Shown: positions 16,997-26,871, counted from the first letter of the stretch. The stretch is 64,000 bases of DNA from Magnetococcales bacterium (GCA_002753515.1 PEAK01000004.1:53983-117982), one strand, 5' to 3'. Notes: a model not told the origin generated them from the letters alone. A program made the numbers and translations.

Positions 16997-19477
16997 ATGC
17001 TGATTATCAACGACAGATCCGGTTCGGGAGTGCCAGTGCCTTATGCTGTTCAAGGAAGGTTGGGATGTGCGCGACCGCTGGTGGTTGTGGCATTGCTCCT
17101 GATGGGAATGGGGGTGGCCCCTGTTTGTGCCGAGACAACACCGCCGAAGGAGCCTGCGGCCAAGGTACAATCCTCCGCATCCAATGTGACCCTGAATTTG
17201 AAAGGTGCCGATCTTGAAACCTTGGTGGAGACCGTGGCCAAGGCAACCGGGAAAAATTTTGTTCTCGACCCCAAAGTGCAGGGCAAGGTGTCGGTGGTAT
17301 CCCACAAGCCGGTATCGGGCGACGAGTTGTACGCCATCTTTTTGTCTATTCTGGAAGTCCATGGGTTCATGGCGGTTCCCGTGGGTAACGTCATCAAGAT
17401 CGTTCCCGATAATGATCTGAAATATCTCGGCAAACCCGAGCCCAAACCCGAATCCGCCACGAATCCCGAATACATCCCCGAGGGGAGTAGTGATGAAGTG
17501 GTGGCGCAGGTGATTCCGTTACGACATGTGGATGCCGGTCGCATCATTCCGGTGCTGCGTCCCATGCTGGGTCCCAAGGCGCACATGTCGGCGCATCCCG
17601 ATACCAACTCCCTGGTGATTTCCGGACGGGCGGCGGAAATCGCCCGTCTGGAAAAGTTGTTGTTGCGGGTGGATCGTCCCCTGACCGAAACCGTTGAATC
17701 GGTCAAGCTGGAGCATGCCAAGGCGGCGGATGTCAACAAGATCGCCGGGGAATTGAACAAAATCATGGCCCCTGACAATTCTCAGGAAAAGGCGGTGATC
17801 ATGGCGGATGAGAGGACCAACTCCATTTTGTTGGGGGGCGACGATAAGGCGCGGCTGCGTATGCGAGCCATCATCGCCAAGTTGGATAGTGCGGTTGAGG
17901 TGTCGGGCAATACTCGGGTGATCGGTTTGAAATATGCCAAGGCGGAGGAGTTGGCCAAAGTATTGGCCAACATGGGGGAGAATTATTTAAAGGAGAACAA
18001 GCAGGAGAAACAGCAAGGGAGTTCACTGGTCAATGTCCAGGCCTATGCCGGGGACAACTCCCTGGTGATTTCCGCCCCGGCGGACCTGTTGCGTTCCATG
18101 ACCGAGGTGGTGCGGGTATTGGATCGGCGTCGCAGGCAGGTTCAGGTCAAGGCCATCATTGCGGAAGTGACCAACGATAAGGTGGCCGAACTCGGGGTGC
18201 AGTGGGGATGGTTGCAAAACAATGGCAATGGGATGGTGTCCGGGACCAATTTTCCCACGGCCAATCCCAGTCTGATGCAAATGCTGGGGGCGGCGCAAAA
18301 TACGACGACGAGTGCGGCGGTGACCACGCTCAATTCGGTGGCCGGTTTGTTTGTCGGCGAGACCAAGGCCAACAATATTTCCGCCTTGCTGCGCGCCCTG
18401 AAAAATGATGCCGATACCAACATTCTTTCGACACCCTCCATTGTGACTTTGGACAACGAAGAGGCTGAGATCATCGTCGGCCAGGAGGTGCCGTTCATTA
18501 CGTCCAACACCACCAACAATGCCGGCAATCCCTTCCAGACCATAACACGGGAAAATGTCGGTCTGTCACTGAAGGTCAAACCGTTGGTCACGGACGGCGA
18601 TACCGTCCGTTTGGATATCAAGCAGGAAGTCTCCAGTTTGGACAGCGTCAGTAATGTGCGACTGGCGGATGCGGCGACCAAAAAACGCAGTATCAAAACC
18701 TCGGTATTGGTGGAGGATCAACAAATCCTGGTATTGGGTGGGTTGATCCAGAACAACATGCAGCAAACAACGGCCAAGGTACCTTTTCTGGGGGATTTGC
18801 CGTATCTTGGCACCATGTTTCGCGCCGAAAGTTCCACGGATACCAAAACCAACCTGATGGTTTTCCTGCGCCCGCAAATTTTACGGGATCGGGGGGCGGG
18901 TGAGTTCGCGACCCAGGAAAATTACGAGATCATTCGCGATTTGCAGAAAGAATTGCCCGGTATTCAAGGACCGGTTCGTGTGGATGGGACGGCACCCATG
19001 TTGCCGGAATGGAGTGAACAATTGCGTCTTTCCAGGCGGGTGGAAAAGAGCAATATCGTTCAGGAGGATCTGTCGCCGAAAATGGACGTGACACCCGATT
19101 CCGCATCCGCCCGGGGTGGCGTGGACAACTCATTACGTTTGCAGGATATACGTTGGCGTGGGGAGAAACCCAAGTCCGCATCCGTGGAAGGGAAAGAGAT
19201 CTCCCCGGTGACCGCAGTCGCACCCGTGTCCCCGGGATCGATCACCAAACCCTTGCCGGTGGTGCAACCCGTTGTGCCGCCCGCATCGCCTGCCACCACA
19301 CCCTTGCCGGTGGTGCAACCCGTTGTGCCGCCCACATCGCCTGCCACCACCACCTTGCCGGTGGTGCAACCGATCCAGCCGAATCAGCCGTCCCCCGGAG
19401 TCGATGTGTCGGCGGCCAGTGTTCAGGGAGGTTCCAGACTGCCGGCTTACAAGGAACACAGGGATTATGGGGACTGA
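16997..19477 (+). CDS. gspD: Type II secretion secretin GspD
   Basis: An 826-residue outer-membrane secretin with a signal peptide (LLLMGMGVAPVCA). The N0 domain (about 55-125; LNLKGADLETLVE) is followed by N1-N3 repeats (150-390; VIPLRHVDA, KLEHAKAADV, RVIGLKYAKAEEL). The secretin core (400-640) has VPFITSN, the VGLSLKVKPLV block and VPFLGDLPYLGTMFR. The last 190 residues are an unusual Pro/Val/Gln-rich tail with tandem repeats. ATG 16997 follows GAGGA. gspE overlaps its end by 11 bp. Confidence 0.95.
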   Translation: MLIINDRSGSGVPVPYAVQGRLGCARPLVVVALLLMGMGVAPVCAETTPPKEPAAKVQSSASNVTLNLKGADLETLVETVAKATGKNFVLDPKVQGKVSVVSHKPVSGDELYAIFLSILEVHGFMAVPVGNVIKIVPDNDLKYLGKPEPKPESATNPEYIPEGSSDEVVAQVIPLRHVDAGRIIPVLRPMLGPKAHMSAHPDTNSLVISGRAAEIARLEKLLLRVDRPLTETVESVKLEHAKAADVNKIAGELNKIMAPDNSQEKAVIMADERTNSILLGGDDKARLRMRAIIAKLDSAVEVSGNTRVIGLKYAKAEELAKVLANMGENYLKENKQEKQQGSSLVNVQAYAGDNSLVISAPADLLRSMTEVVRVLDRRRRQVQVKAIIAEVTNDKVAELGVQWGWLQNNGNGMVSGTNFPTANPSLMQMLGAAQNTTTSAAVTTLNSVAGLFVGETKANNISALLRALKNDADTNILSTPSIVTLDNEEAEIIVGQEVPFITSNTTNNAGNPFQTITRENVGLSLKVKPLVTDGDTVRLDIKQEVSSLDSVSNVRLADAATKKRSIKTSVLVEDQQILVLGGLIQNNMQQTTAKVPFLGDLPYLGTMFRAESSTDTKTNLMVFLRPQILRDRGAGEFATQENYEIIRDLQKELPGIQGPVRVDGTAPMLPEWSEQLRLSRRVEKSNIVQEDLSPKMDVTPDSASARGGVDNSLRLQDIRWRGEKPKSASVEGKEISPVTAVAPVSPGSITKPLPVVQPVVPPASPATTPLPVVQPVVPPTSPATTTLPVVQPIQPNQPSPGVDVSAASVQGGSRLPAYKEHRDYGD
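19247..19378 (+). repeat. 51-bp tandem repeat in the gspD 3' end
   Basis: About 2.5 copies of a 17-residue unit (LPVVQPVVPP(A/T)SPATT). The DNA copies are nearly identical, so duplication is recent. It extends the disordered secretin tail and keeps the frame (17 codons). Confidence 0.8.
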
Positions 19478-20996
19478 ATCCAGGGGTTTGGACAGCGTTG
19501 TCGTTGCCGAACGCGAGCGGGTCCAACATGGGGTCTCCTTTTCGTTCGCCAAGCGCATGGGCGTTTTGGTCTCTTTCGGTCATGACGGCGATGTCGTGGT
19601 TCAATGTCGTGAAGATGTCGAGTTGGTGGCACTTCAGGAGGTCAGGAGACGTTTTTTTGGTCCGTTGACCATCGAATTCTTGTCCACCGATGCCTTTGAA
19701 CACAATTTGCGCCTTTCTTTCGAGGAGGGGTCGTCGCAAACCATGCGCGACATGGAGGCGATTGATGAGGCGCTCGATTTGTCGCAAGTGGCCCGGGATC
19801 TGGAAGAACCCAAGGATCTGGCCGACAGCAACGACGATGCCCCCATTATCCGTTTGATCAACGCTTTGGTCACCGAAGCGGTCAAGCGTGGTGCCTCGGA
19901 TATTCATCTGGAACCTTACGAAAGTTTCCTGGTCGTCCGATTCCGTATTGACGGGGTTTTGCAGACCATTCTGGAACCGAAAAAGGCGTTGGCGCCGTTG
20001 ATCGCCTCGCGGGTCAAGGTGATGGCCCGTCTGGACATTGCTGAAAAACGTTTGCCCCAGGATGGGCGTATCGCCTTGCGTATCGCTGGTCGCCCGGTGG
20101 ATGTGCGGGTGTCAACCATTCCCACCGGATTCGGCGAACGGGTTGTGATGCGTTTGTTGGACCGGCAGGCGGGTCGGCTCAGTTTGGAACAGTTGGGCAT
20201 GATCGAGGAGATGCGCGATGTGTTGGATCGGGCGATTCATAAGCCCAACGGCATTATTTTGGTGACGGGTCCGACCGGGTCGGGTAAAACCACCACCTTG
20301 TATGCCATATTGAAAAGGTTGAACGATCAATCCCGCAATATCATGACCATTGAAGATCCCATCGAGTACAATATCGAAGGGATCAGCCAAACCCACGTCA
20401 ATTCCAAGGTGGAACTGACCTTCGCCCGGGGTTTGCGGGCCATTTTGCGGCAGGATCCCGATGTGGTTATGGTGGGGGAGATTCGCGACCTGGAGACGGC
20501 GCGAATCGCCGTGCAATCCAGTTTGACGGGGCACATGGTGTTGTCCACCCTGCATACCAACAGTGCCATTGGCGCGGTAACCCGCCTGCGGGATATGGGC
20601 GTGGAGTCCTATCTGCTCTCCTCGAGTTTGGTGGCGGTGGTGGCGCAACGCCTGTTACGCCTGTTATGCCCGTCCTGTCGGCAAATGCGTCCTTCGACAC
20701 CCCTGGATCGCGAAAGTTTGGTGTTGGGGCCGCAGGTGGCCTTGCCCGAAATGATCCCTGTGGCTAAGGGATGCGAACACTGTGGCGGCAGCGGTTACTC
20801 GGGACGGGCGGGTATTTACGAATACCTGCCCATGGATGAGGAAATGAAACGCTTGATCCATAATGATGCGGGGGAACAATCCCTGGCGTTGCACGCCCGA
20901 ACCATGAGTCGCAGCTTGCGCGAGGATGGATTGCGACTGGTCAGCGAAGGTTTGACAACCATGGAAGAGGTGTTTCGCGTGACCCGGGAAGATTAA
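19467..20996 (+). CDS. gspE: Type II secretion ATPase GspE
   Basis: A 509-residue hexameric ATPase driving the pseudopilus. The Walker A motif is GPTGSGKTT (near 270), followed by the Asp box (MTIEDPIEY), Walker B (DPDVVMVGEIRD) and the His box (LSTLHTN). A zinc site follows (CPSC...CEHC near 410-440). ATG 19467 overlaps gspD and gives the expected N1 domain. Its stop TAA is built from the inserted repeat at 20994. Confidence 0.96.
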   Translation: MGTESRGLDSVVVAERERVQHGVSFSFAKRMGVLVSFGHDGDVVVQCREDVELVALQEVRRRFFGPLTIEFLSTDAFEHNLRLSFEEGSSQTMRDMEAIDEALDLSQVARDLEEPKDLADSNDDAPIIRLINALVTEAVKRGASDIHLEPYESFLVVRFRIDGVLQTILEPKKALAPLIASRVKVMARLDIAEKRLPQDGRIALRIAGRPVDVRVSTIPTGFGERVVMRLLDRQAGRLSLEQLGMIEEMRDVLDRAIHKPNGIILVTGPTGSGKTTTLYAILKRLNDQSRNIMTIEDPIEYNIEGISQTHVNSKVELTFARGLRAILRQDPDVVMVGEIRDLETARIAVQSSLTGHMVLSTLHTNSAIGAVTRLRDMGVESYLLSSSLVAVVAQRLLRLLCPSCRQMRPSTPLDRESLVLGPQVALPEMIPVAKGCEHCGGSGYSGRAGIYEYLPMDEEMKRLIHNDAGEQSLALHARTMSRSLREDGLRLVSEGLTTMEEVFRVTRED

Positions 20997-21143
20997 ACCG
21001 CAACCAACACGGGAAACGTAGTTTTCCAGTGTCATTCCCGCGAAAGCGGGAATCTAGAAAGTCAGGGGATGTAGGAAAGTCCTCTGGATCCCCGCTTTCG
21101 CGAGGATGACAATAACTACACATCCCAAGATAGCTGCGGTTTA
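20994..21143 (-). repeat. Family-1 element, copy E, inserted in the gspE stop codon
   Basis: A 150-bp copy whose first TAA ends gspE. Excision with one TA would leave GAT-TAG, so the original stop was TAG. It separates gspE from gspF. It differs from copy G at 37989 at only two positions that I can see, which suggests recent movement. Confidence 0.9.
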
Positions 21144-21174
21144 GAGCGTATTTTTGGTGAAGGAGTTATTTGGA

Positions 21175-22389
21175 TTGGGCGCATTTGAATATACCGCATT
21201 GGACCAGGGGGGCCGGACCAAAAAGGGCGTGGCCATGGGTGAATCGCCCCGGGAAGTGCGGCTCACCCTGAAAAAGCAGGGGCTTTCGCTGCTGACGATC
21301 CAGGAAGTTCGCGAAAAAAACCAACAAAAAAATATCGGGGTGTTTCGCGGCGGTCACGTGGGTCTGGCGGATTTGACCCTGGCCACGCGACAGTTGGCGA
21401 CCCTGGTGCGCGCCGGCCTCCCCCTGGCGGAGGCCCTGGAGGCGGTATCGCGGCAAACGTCGCAAAAACGATTACGGTTGCTGATGCTGGCGGTACGAAC
21501 CCAGGTTCTTGAAGGGCAATCGTTTTCCAGCGCCTTGGCCAGCTATCCCCATCTGTTTTCCGATCTCTATCGGGAAACCGTCGCTTCCGGGGAACAGACG
21601 GGTAAACTGGAAAATGTCCTGGAACGGCTGGCCGATTATTTGGAAAACAGCCGTAAATTGAAACAAAAAGTCGGATTATCAATGATTTATCCCATGGTGG
21701 TGCTGGTATTCGCCTTGGGGGTCACGGTGGCGCTCCTGACTTACGTGGTGCCTGAAGTCTCCAAGGTGTTCGCTGATTTTGACCATGACCTGCCCGCATT
21801 GACCCGGGCATTGATCAGCCTGAGTCAATTCATACGTCATTATGGCTGGCTGGTTGGGGTTGGAATGGTGTTGCTGTGGATCGGGTTCAACATGATGCTG
21901 CGCAACAAGGTGGCGCGGTTCCGGTTTCATCAGATACTGTTATGGTTACCCCTGGTGCGCACCCTGGTACGCGGCATGGATGCGGCGCGTTTCGCCCGAA
22001 CCTTCGGTATCCTGGCCGCCAGCGGCGTTCCGGCTTTGGAAGGGATGGAAATTTCGGCACGGGTCCTGGTCAACCTGCCCATGAAACGTGCCGTGGAACG
22101 TGCGGCGGTCAAGGTTCGCGAGGGTGGGAGCATCCATCTGGCCTTGAGCGAAACCAATCTGTTCCCCCCCATGCTGATTCATCTGGTGGCCAGCGGTGAA
22201 ACCAGCGGCAATCTGGCCGGCATGTTGGATCGGGCGGCGGAAGCTCAGGAACAGGAGGTGGAAACCTTCGTCGCCACCTTGACCGGTCTGATGGAACCAT
22301 TGCTCATATTGATGATGGGTGGTGTCGTCGTCACCATTGTCATTGCCATTCTGCTGCCCGTCTTTGAACTCAATACCTTGATCAAGTGA
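21175..22389 (+). CDS. gspF: Type II secretion platform protein GspF
   Basis: A 404-residue inner-membrane protein with two repeated GspF domains (about 65-190 and 265-390; FARTFGILAASGVPALEGM) and three membrane helices. TTG 21175, 9 bases after AAGGAG, gives MGAFEYTALD, the family's usual N terminus. Upstream codons would place the ribosome site inside the gene. The stop overlaps the gspH start region. Confidence 0.94.
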   Translation: MGAFEYTALDQGGRTKKGVAMGESPREVRLTLKKQGLSLLTIQEVREKNQQKNIGVFRGGHVGLADLTLATRQLATLVRAGLPLAEALEAVSRQTSQKRLRLLMLAVRTQVLEGQSFSSALASYPHLFSDLYRETVASGEQTGKLENVLERLADYLENSRKLKQKVGLSMIYPMVVLVFALGVTVALLTYVVPEVSKVFADFDHDLPALTRALISLSQFIRHYGWLVGVGMVLLWIGFNMMLRNKVARFRFHQILLWLPLVRTLVRGMDAARFARTFGILAASGVPALEGMEISARVLVNLPMKRAVERAAVKVREGGSIHLALSETNLFPPMLIHLVASGETSGNLAGMLDRAAEAQEQEVETFVATLTGLMEPLLILMMGGVVVTIVIAILLPVFELNTLIK

Positions 22390-22958
22390 TGCCGGTTATG
22401 ATCTCTGGTCCAGAGCCCAAGTCGTCATCGCACCGGGATGCTGGCTTCACCTTGCTGGAATTGCTGGTCGTTTTCTTTATCATTGCCGTGTTGTCCGGCC
22501 TGGCGGTGGTATCCCTCAGGGTCAGCGATCCCGAAAGCATCCTCAAGAATGAAATGGTCAAATGTCGTGAATTGCTGGATTTGGCAGCCAAGGAAGCCAT
22601 TTTTTCCTTTCGCGATGTGGGCGTTCGGTTTTATGTCGGGGGCTACGGCTTTTGGATGAAAAATGAAAAAGGCCAATGGGAACCGATGACCGGAGATGAA
22701 TTGCTGCGTCCGCGAACGTTTCCTGAAGGTTTCAGCGCCTCGCTGTGGCTGGAGGAAAACGAAGTCCTGTTGGAAGAGGCTCGGGATGATGAAAAAAAAG
22801 TTCCCGGGAGTGAGGGACCCAAGCCGCATTTGTATTTTTTCAGCAGTGGCGAACGTCTCCCCTTCCGGTTGCACCTGACCAACAAAACGGGGCTCTACCG
22901 GGAAATCAGCAGTGGTATCCTGGGGGATATCAAGATGGTGGAGGGGAACAATGAGTGA
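22389..22958 (+). CDS. gspH: Type II secretion minor pseudopilin GspH
   Basis: A 189-residue pseudopilin. The prepilin peptidase site and hydrophobic helix are GFTLLELLVVFFIIAVL near residue 19, with Glu at +5. The following VKCRELLDLAAKEAIFSFRDVGVRF and YGFW fit GspH rather than the major pseudopilin GspG, which would be expected here but is missing. It starts at the gspF stop. Confidence 0.85.
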   Translation: MPVMISGPEPKSSSHRDAGFTLLELLVVFFIIAVLSGLAVVSLRVSDPESILKNEMVKCRELLDLAAKEAIFSFRDVGVRFYVGGYGFWMKNEKGQWEPMTGDELLRPRTFPEGFSASLWLEENEVLLEEARDDEKKVPGSEGPKPHLYFFSSGERLPFRLHLTNKTGLYREISSGILGDIKMVEGNNE

Positions 22959-23325
22959 GGGTCGCGTTTCGGGCTTCTCCTTGATCGAAATTTTGGTGAC
23001 CCTGGTCGTACTCTCGTTGGTGTTGGGTGGGGTGGTGAAAGCGACCGGGGCCCAGGCGCGTAACGCCGCCTATCTGGAGGAACGGACCATGGCGCATTGG
23101 GTGGCGATGAATGTCATTGCCGAACGCCGGTTGCTCAACGTCTTTCCCAGTGCGGGGGTACAGTTCGGCGAGGAACAGATGGGCAGGAAACAATGGTATT
23201 GGCGGGCAACGATCTCGGAAACCCCGGAAGCGGAGGTCAGACGGGTGTTCGTGGAGGTCTTCGCCGATGCGGGTCGGGCCGAAACACCGATGTCGGTGTT
23301 GAACGGCTACATCGCCAAACCATGA
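22951..23325 (+). CDS. gspI: Type II secretion minor pseudopilin GspI
   Basis: A 124-residue pseudopilin. The processing site GFSLIEILVTLVVLSL is at residue 8. AAYLEERTMAHWVAMNVIAE and RRVFVEVF are GspI-typical. ATG 22951 has GGAGGGG 5 bases upstream and overlaps gspH by 8 bp. GspI should sit at the pseudopilus tip with GspJ and GspK. Confidence 0.92.
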   Translation: MSEGRVSGFSLIEILVTLVVLSLVLGGVVKATGAQARNAAYLEERTMAHWVAMNVIAERRLLNVFPSAGVQFGEEQMGRKQWYWRATISETPEAEVRRVFVEVFADAGRAETPMSVLNGYIAKP

Positions 23326-23336
23326 GGGGGAACCGC

Positions 23337-23960
23337 GTGACTCGCAATCGGCAAAAAGGTTTCACCCTCCTGGAATTGTTGATCGCCCTGTCCATTTTCG
23401 TGGTGCTGTCAACCATGGCCTACCAAGGGTTGTCCAACTTGTTGTTGACCCGGGATATTCTGGAGGAAAAAGCCAGGGAGCTGCATGAATTGCAGATGGT
23501 GTTCATGGTGATGGGTAACGATCTTCAGCAGGCGGTGGCCAGGACCGTGGTGGTCGAAGGGGGGAAACAGGAATCCGCTTTTTTGGGCGGTGAACAATCC
23601 AACCGCTGGGTTATCCTGACCCGGGCCGGTCGCCCCAATCCCATGGGGGATAGCCGCAGTGAATTGCAACGGGTGGCCTGGTTGTTCGAGGAGGGGGCGT
23701 TGATTCGCCGTTCCTGGAAACAATTGGATGCCATGGGTTCCAACCCCTATCAGGATGAAACCATGGTCAAAGGGATTTTGAATCTGGAAGTGTTGTTCTG
23801 GGATGAGGGCGGGGGACGATTCCCCACCTGGCCGAAGGAAACCAGCAAAGTTTCGCTTCAGGACGTTTTGCCCCGGGGCGTGGAGGTTGCCATCGAAAAA
23901 AGGGGGGTGGGCCATCTGCGTCGTTTGTTTGAATTACCCCCCGCCCCCAAATGGTTATGA
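23337..23960 (+). CDS. gspJ: Type II secretion minor pseudopilin GspJ
   Basis: About 207 residues with the prepilin site GFTLLELLIALSIFVVL near residue 7 and GspJ-like features (MGNDLQQAVAR, ELQRVAWLFEEGALIRRSW). GTG 23337 has GAGGGGG about 5 bases upstream. ATG 23322, overlapping the gspI stop as ATGA, is an alternative adding five residues. Its end overlaps gspK by 10 bp. Confidence 0.9.
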   Translation: MTRNRQKGFTLLELLIALSIFVVLSTMAYQGLSNLLLTRDILEEKARELHELQMVFMVMGNDLQQAVARTVVVEGGKQESAFLGGEQSNRWVILTRAGRPNPMGDSRSELQRVAWLFEEGALIRRSWKQLDAMGSNPYQDETMVKGILNLEVLFWDEGGGRFPTWPKETSKVSLQDVLPRGVEVAIEKRGVGHLRRLFELPPAPKWL

Positions 23961-24907
23961 TGGGTTCCAGCAAGGCTATGGGGCAGCGGGGGGTGGCGTT
24001 GATCACCGCCCTGTTGATCGTTTCCCTGGCGACGATCACCATGGTGGCCATGGCGACCCGGCAAAAAATGGAATCGCGTATGACGTCGATCATGATGGGT
24101 CGCGATCAGGGATGGAACATGGTCCTGGGTGGGGAGGGGTGGGCCAAAGCGGTGTTGTTGCGCACCTTGAAGGATAATAATTGGGATTCGCTGGATGAAC
24201 CCTGGGCGCAAAAGATGACCCCCATGGACGTTGAAGGGGCGATGGTTTGGGGGTGGAACGAAGATTTACAGGCGCGGTTCAACCTGAACAGTCTGGTGGT
24301 GAATGGCAAACAGGACACTATTGCCGTTGGTATTTTTCAACGCCTTTTGGAACGCTTGGATCTGGATGCGCTGACGGCGGCAGCCGTTGTGGACTGGATT
24401 GATGCCGACAATGAAACCAGTGGACCGAAGGGGGCGGAAAATGATGTCTACAGCCGCCTGAAATATCCCTACAGCGCCGCCAATCAGCCGATGCAATCGG
24501 CATCGGAACTCCTGTTGGTTCAAGGGTTCAACGCCAAGGCATGGGAAAAATTGAAACCGTTCGTCGTGGCGTTACCGGGTCAGACCCCCATCAACATCAA
24601 TACCGCCCCACCCGAGGTGATCAGTGCTTTGGCACCCAATATCACCTTGGCGGACGCCGAACAGGTGATTCGGACGCGTTTCATGAATCCCTTTAAAAAT
24701 TTGGACTCTTTTCGCAATCATCCCAACCTGGTGCAGGCCAAGGCGGAGTTGCAAAAGTTGACGGAAGCCCATTTGGACATTCGCACATCCTTTTTTCAGG
24801 TGAATGCCCAGGCTCAGGTGGGGCGCGGACGAATGATCCTACAAAGCTGGTTGCACAGGAATCCGACATCGGTCATTGTCATCAGACGTTCCATGGGGAT
24901 GTTGTAA
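23951..24907 (+). CDS. gspK: Type II secretion minor pseudopilin GspK
   Basis: A 318-residue GspK with the relaxed processing site QRGVALITALLIVSLA, where GspK lacks the usual Glu+5. The large globular domain contains NINTAPPEVISAL and the WIDADNE motif typical of the family. It is the last recognisable gsp gene here; gspL and gspM are absent downstream. Confidence 0.92.
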   Translation: MVMMGSSKAMGQRGVALITALLIVSLATITMVAMATRQKMESRMTSIMMGRDQGWNMVLGGEGWAKAVLLRTLKDNNWDSLDEPWAQKMTPMDVEGAMVWGWNEDLQARFNLNSLVVNGKQDTIAVGIFQRLLERLDLDALTAAAVVDWIDADNETSGPKGAENDVYSRLKYPYSAANQPMQSASELLLVQGFNAKAWEKLKPFVVALPGQTPININTAPPEVISALAPNITLADAEQVIRTRFMNPFKNLDSFRNHPNLVQAKAELQKLTEAHLDIRTSFFQVNAQAQVGRGRMILQSWLHRNPTSVIVIRRSMGML

Positions 24908-24952
24908 TTGTCGGGTTGGCTATTGTCAGGAACAAAACAACAGGAGCAGGTT

Positions 24953-25192
24953 ATGCGGATCGCAGCGATGGGAAAGGTTGTGGGTGTTTTGGTTCTGGTT
25001 ACGATTCCTCTCTTGGCTGGGGCTGACGACAAGCAAAACGCCGATTTTCAAAGGGCCAAGGAACATCAGATACAAATGTTGGAAACGCGATTGAATTGTC
25101 TCAAGTCGGCCAACACGCGTCAAGAATTACGTATTTGTCATGAGAAAGCCAAGCAGGAGCGCAAGCATCGTCAAGAAAAACCTGCCGGTTGA
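24953..25192 (+). CDS. Small secreted basic protein of unknown function
   Basis: 79 residues: a signal peptide (VVGVLVLVTIPLLAGA) then a short, highly charged helix with two Cys (LNCLKSANT, RICHEKAK) about 16 residues apart, which could pair in the periplasm. The tail is Lys/Arg/Gln-rich. ATG 24953 has GGAG 8 bases upstream. It follows gspK in the same direction and may be cotranscribed. Many proteobacteria carry similar small Cys-pair proteins of unknown role. Confidence 0.6.
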   Translation: MRIAAMGKVVGVLVLVTIPLLAGADDKQNADFQRAKEHQIQMLETRLNCLKSANTRQELRICHEKAKQERKHRQEKPAG

Positions 25193-25240
25193 GGATGACA
25201 CTCTTTTCCCGGGGAAGGACTCGGGTTCATCACGGGTTGA

Positions 25241-26242
25241 TCATGAGGGATAGCGGCATTTCCCGGCCTGATCCCGTAACAGTTGGCGGACGCGATCCGA
25301 GACGGTGGCGAAGGGTTGCACCCGTTCCCGGGCCATTTCCCGCCAGTTGCCATCGGCTCGCCAGGTGTTTCCGTTTGGGCGGGTACGCCAACGGGCGTGC
25401 AGCCAGTTGTATTGCTCGGCATAGTCGTGGATCCAATGGGCGAACTGTTGGTTCAGGCGTGTCGTGGCTTCTTCCACGGCATGGGGTGAGGTGGCGATGT
25501 CCTGTGTTGGGATGGTCGGCAGATAGACGACACGATTGACCCCGGGAATCTCGCGGACCACCACGACCGATACCAAAGGGGCTCCGAGTTGCAAGGCCAG
25601 ACGTCCGGCCCCGGGGGGGCACATGGCGGGCAGTCCCAGGAAGGGTGCCGCAACGCCTCCGCGTCTGAAATTGATGTCGGACATGACCACCAAAATTTTA
25701 CCTTTTTTCAAGGCGCGCAACGCCCCGCGCACATCGTCGCGGGGAATCCATTCCAGGTTATGGACGGCGCGGCGCTCCTGGATGAAGGTTTCGCTCAAGG
25801 GATTGTTGGCTGGCCGGTACAGGCAGGCAACGGGAAGGTTGAGCATCTTGGCCCTGTAGAACAATCCCGATTCCCATCCCCCCAGGTGTATGCTGGCTAA
25901 AATGACGCCGCGTTCCTGGTTGAACGCATCGGTGAGGTAATGTTCATTGGTCACCCCGGCGATGGTGACCATATCGGGTTTCAGACCCTCGACGTAACTC
26001 ATGAACAGATTGCGAAAGGCGAGTATTCCCAGGCATTTGTATTCCTCCTGTGACAAACCGTCGCCATAGATCAGGCGCAGATTGGTTTGACACCATGCCC
26101 ATTCCCGCCGGAGTACCATGCTGCCCAGGCGACCGAGCAGCATGGCACGGCGGCAGGATGTCCCCGGTGTTTCCGAGTCCAACCACAATGCCAGAGATCG
26201 TAACAACCACCATTCCAGGCGGTGTGAGGGCTTGACCGTCAC
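25241..26242 (-). CDS. LpxL/HtrB-family lipid A acyltransferase-like protein
   Basis: A 333-residue membrane-associated acyltransferase. The HxxxxE catalytic motif appears as HLGGWE near 119. Other family blocks are CLYRPANNP, MSDINFRRGG, PFLGLPAMCPPGAG and the late YNWLHARWRTRP. It should add a secondary acyl chain to lipid A or a related lipid. The C-terminal 45 residues beyond WRTRP are basic and extra. It is convergent with the type II secretion operon. Confidence 0.82.
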   Translation of the reverse strand: MTVKPSHRLEWWLLRSLALWLDSETPGTSCRRAMLLGRLGSMVLRREWAWCQTNLRLIYGDGLSQEEYKCLGILAFRNLFMSYVEGLKPDMVTIAGVTNEHYLTDAFNQERGVILASIHLGGWESGLFYRAKMLNLPVACLYRPANNPLSETFIQERRAVHNLEWIPRDDVRGALRALKKGKILVVMSDINFRRGGVAAPFLGLPAMCPPGAGRLALQLGAPLVSVVVVREIPGVNRVVYLPTIPTQDIATSPHAVEEATTRLNQQFAHWIHDYAEQYNWLHARWRTRPNGNTWRADGNWREMARERVQPFATVSDRVRQLLRDQAGKCRYPS

Positions 26243-26278
26243 GAAAGGGTACCGGAACAGGGGGGGATCAAAAGTTGG

Positions 26279-26605
26279 TTATTGGATGCCGACTTTCTTG
26301 GCAGCGTCCAACAAGCGATCATCACCGTTATCCTTGCAATGGGTGACCAATTTCGCTGAGAACTCTTCCAAGCCTTTAAAATTGAGTACGGCATCGCCGG
26401 AAACACCGCTCAAATAGCCATCCAACCACAAGAGAACGGCCCCGGCGTCTTCTTCGCTGGAGGAGGCGATTTCTTGAAGAAATGAGGAACAGGTATAACC
26501 GGCAAAATCAATTTTTTGAATTTGCGATTTCTTGGCTTCCGATTCGCTGGCGGCAGAGAGGGCGATGGCGAGGGAAAAGATAAAAATTCCAAATGACTTC
26601 AGCAC
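26279..26605 (-). CDS. HdeA/HdeB-like periplasmic protein
   Basis: About 108 residues. After a signal peptide (SFGIFIFSLAIALSAASESEA) comes a compact domain with two Cys (YTCSSFLQEI and LVTHCKDN) and LLWLDGYLSG between them. This is the pattern of HdeA-type acid-stress chaperones and their relatives. GTG 26605 is preferred because AAGGAG lies 8 bases upstream; longer starts give a non-signal leader. The exact function is uncertain. Confidence 0.65.
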   Translation of the reverse strand: MLKSFGIFIFSLAIALSAASESEAKKSQIQKIDFAGYTCSSFLQEIASSSEEDAGAVLLWLDGYLSGVSGDAVLNFKGLEEFSAKLVTHCKDNGDDRLLDAAKKVGIQ

Positions 26606-26871
26606 GTGAGTTGCTCCTTTGTCCTTAAAGGGAGTGATGTGGCACCTGGGGGTGGTATTGGTTGCGGAACGCATTACCGTAACCTCCTTCAGGGTGCCAT
26701 GATTACCCCGATGAGGCAAGTCCCGGTTTGCCGCGTCCCGGACGGGCGGGCATTCCTGGCAAATGGGGGTTCAAGCGGGTATAACCTGATGAAAAGAAGG
26801 GCTTGGTGACCCGATATCCTGGTACCTTGCAAGGCCCTTGATAGAAACAGGAATACCATGAGGTTGCTGCC

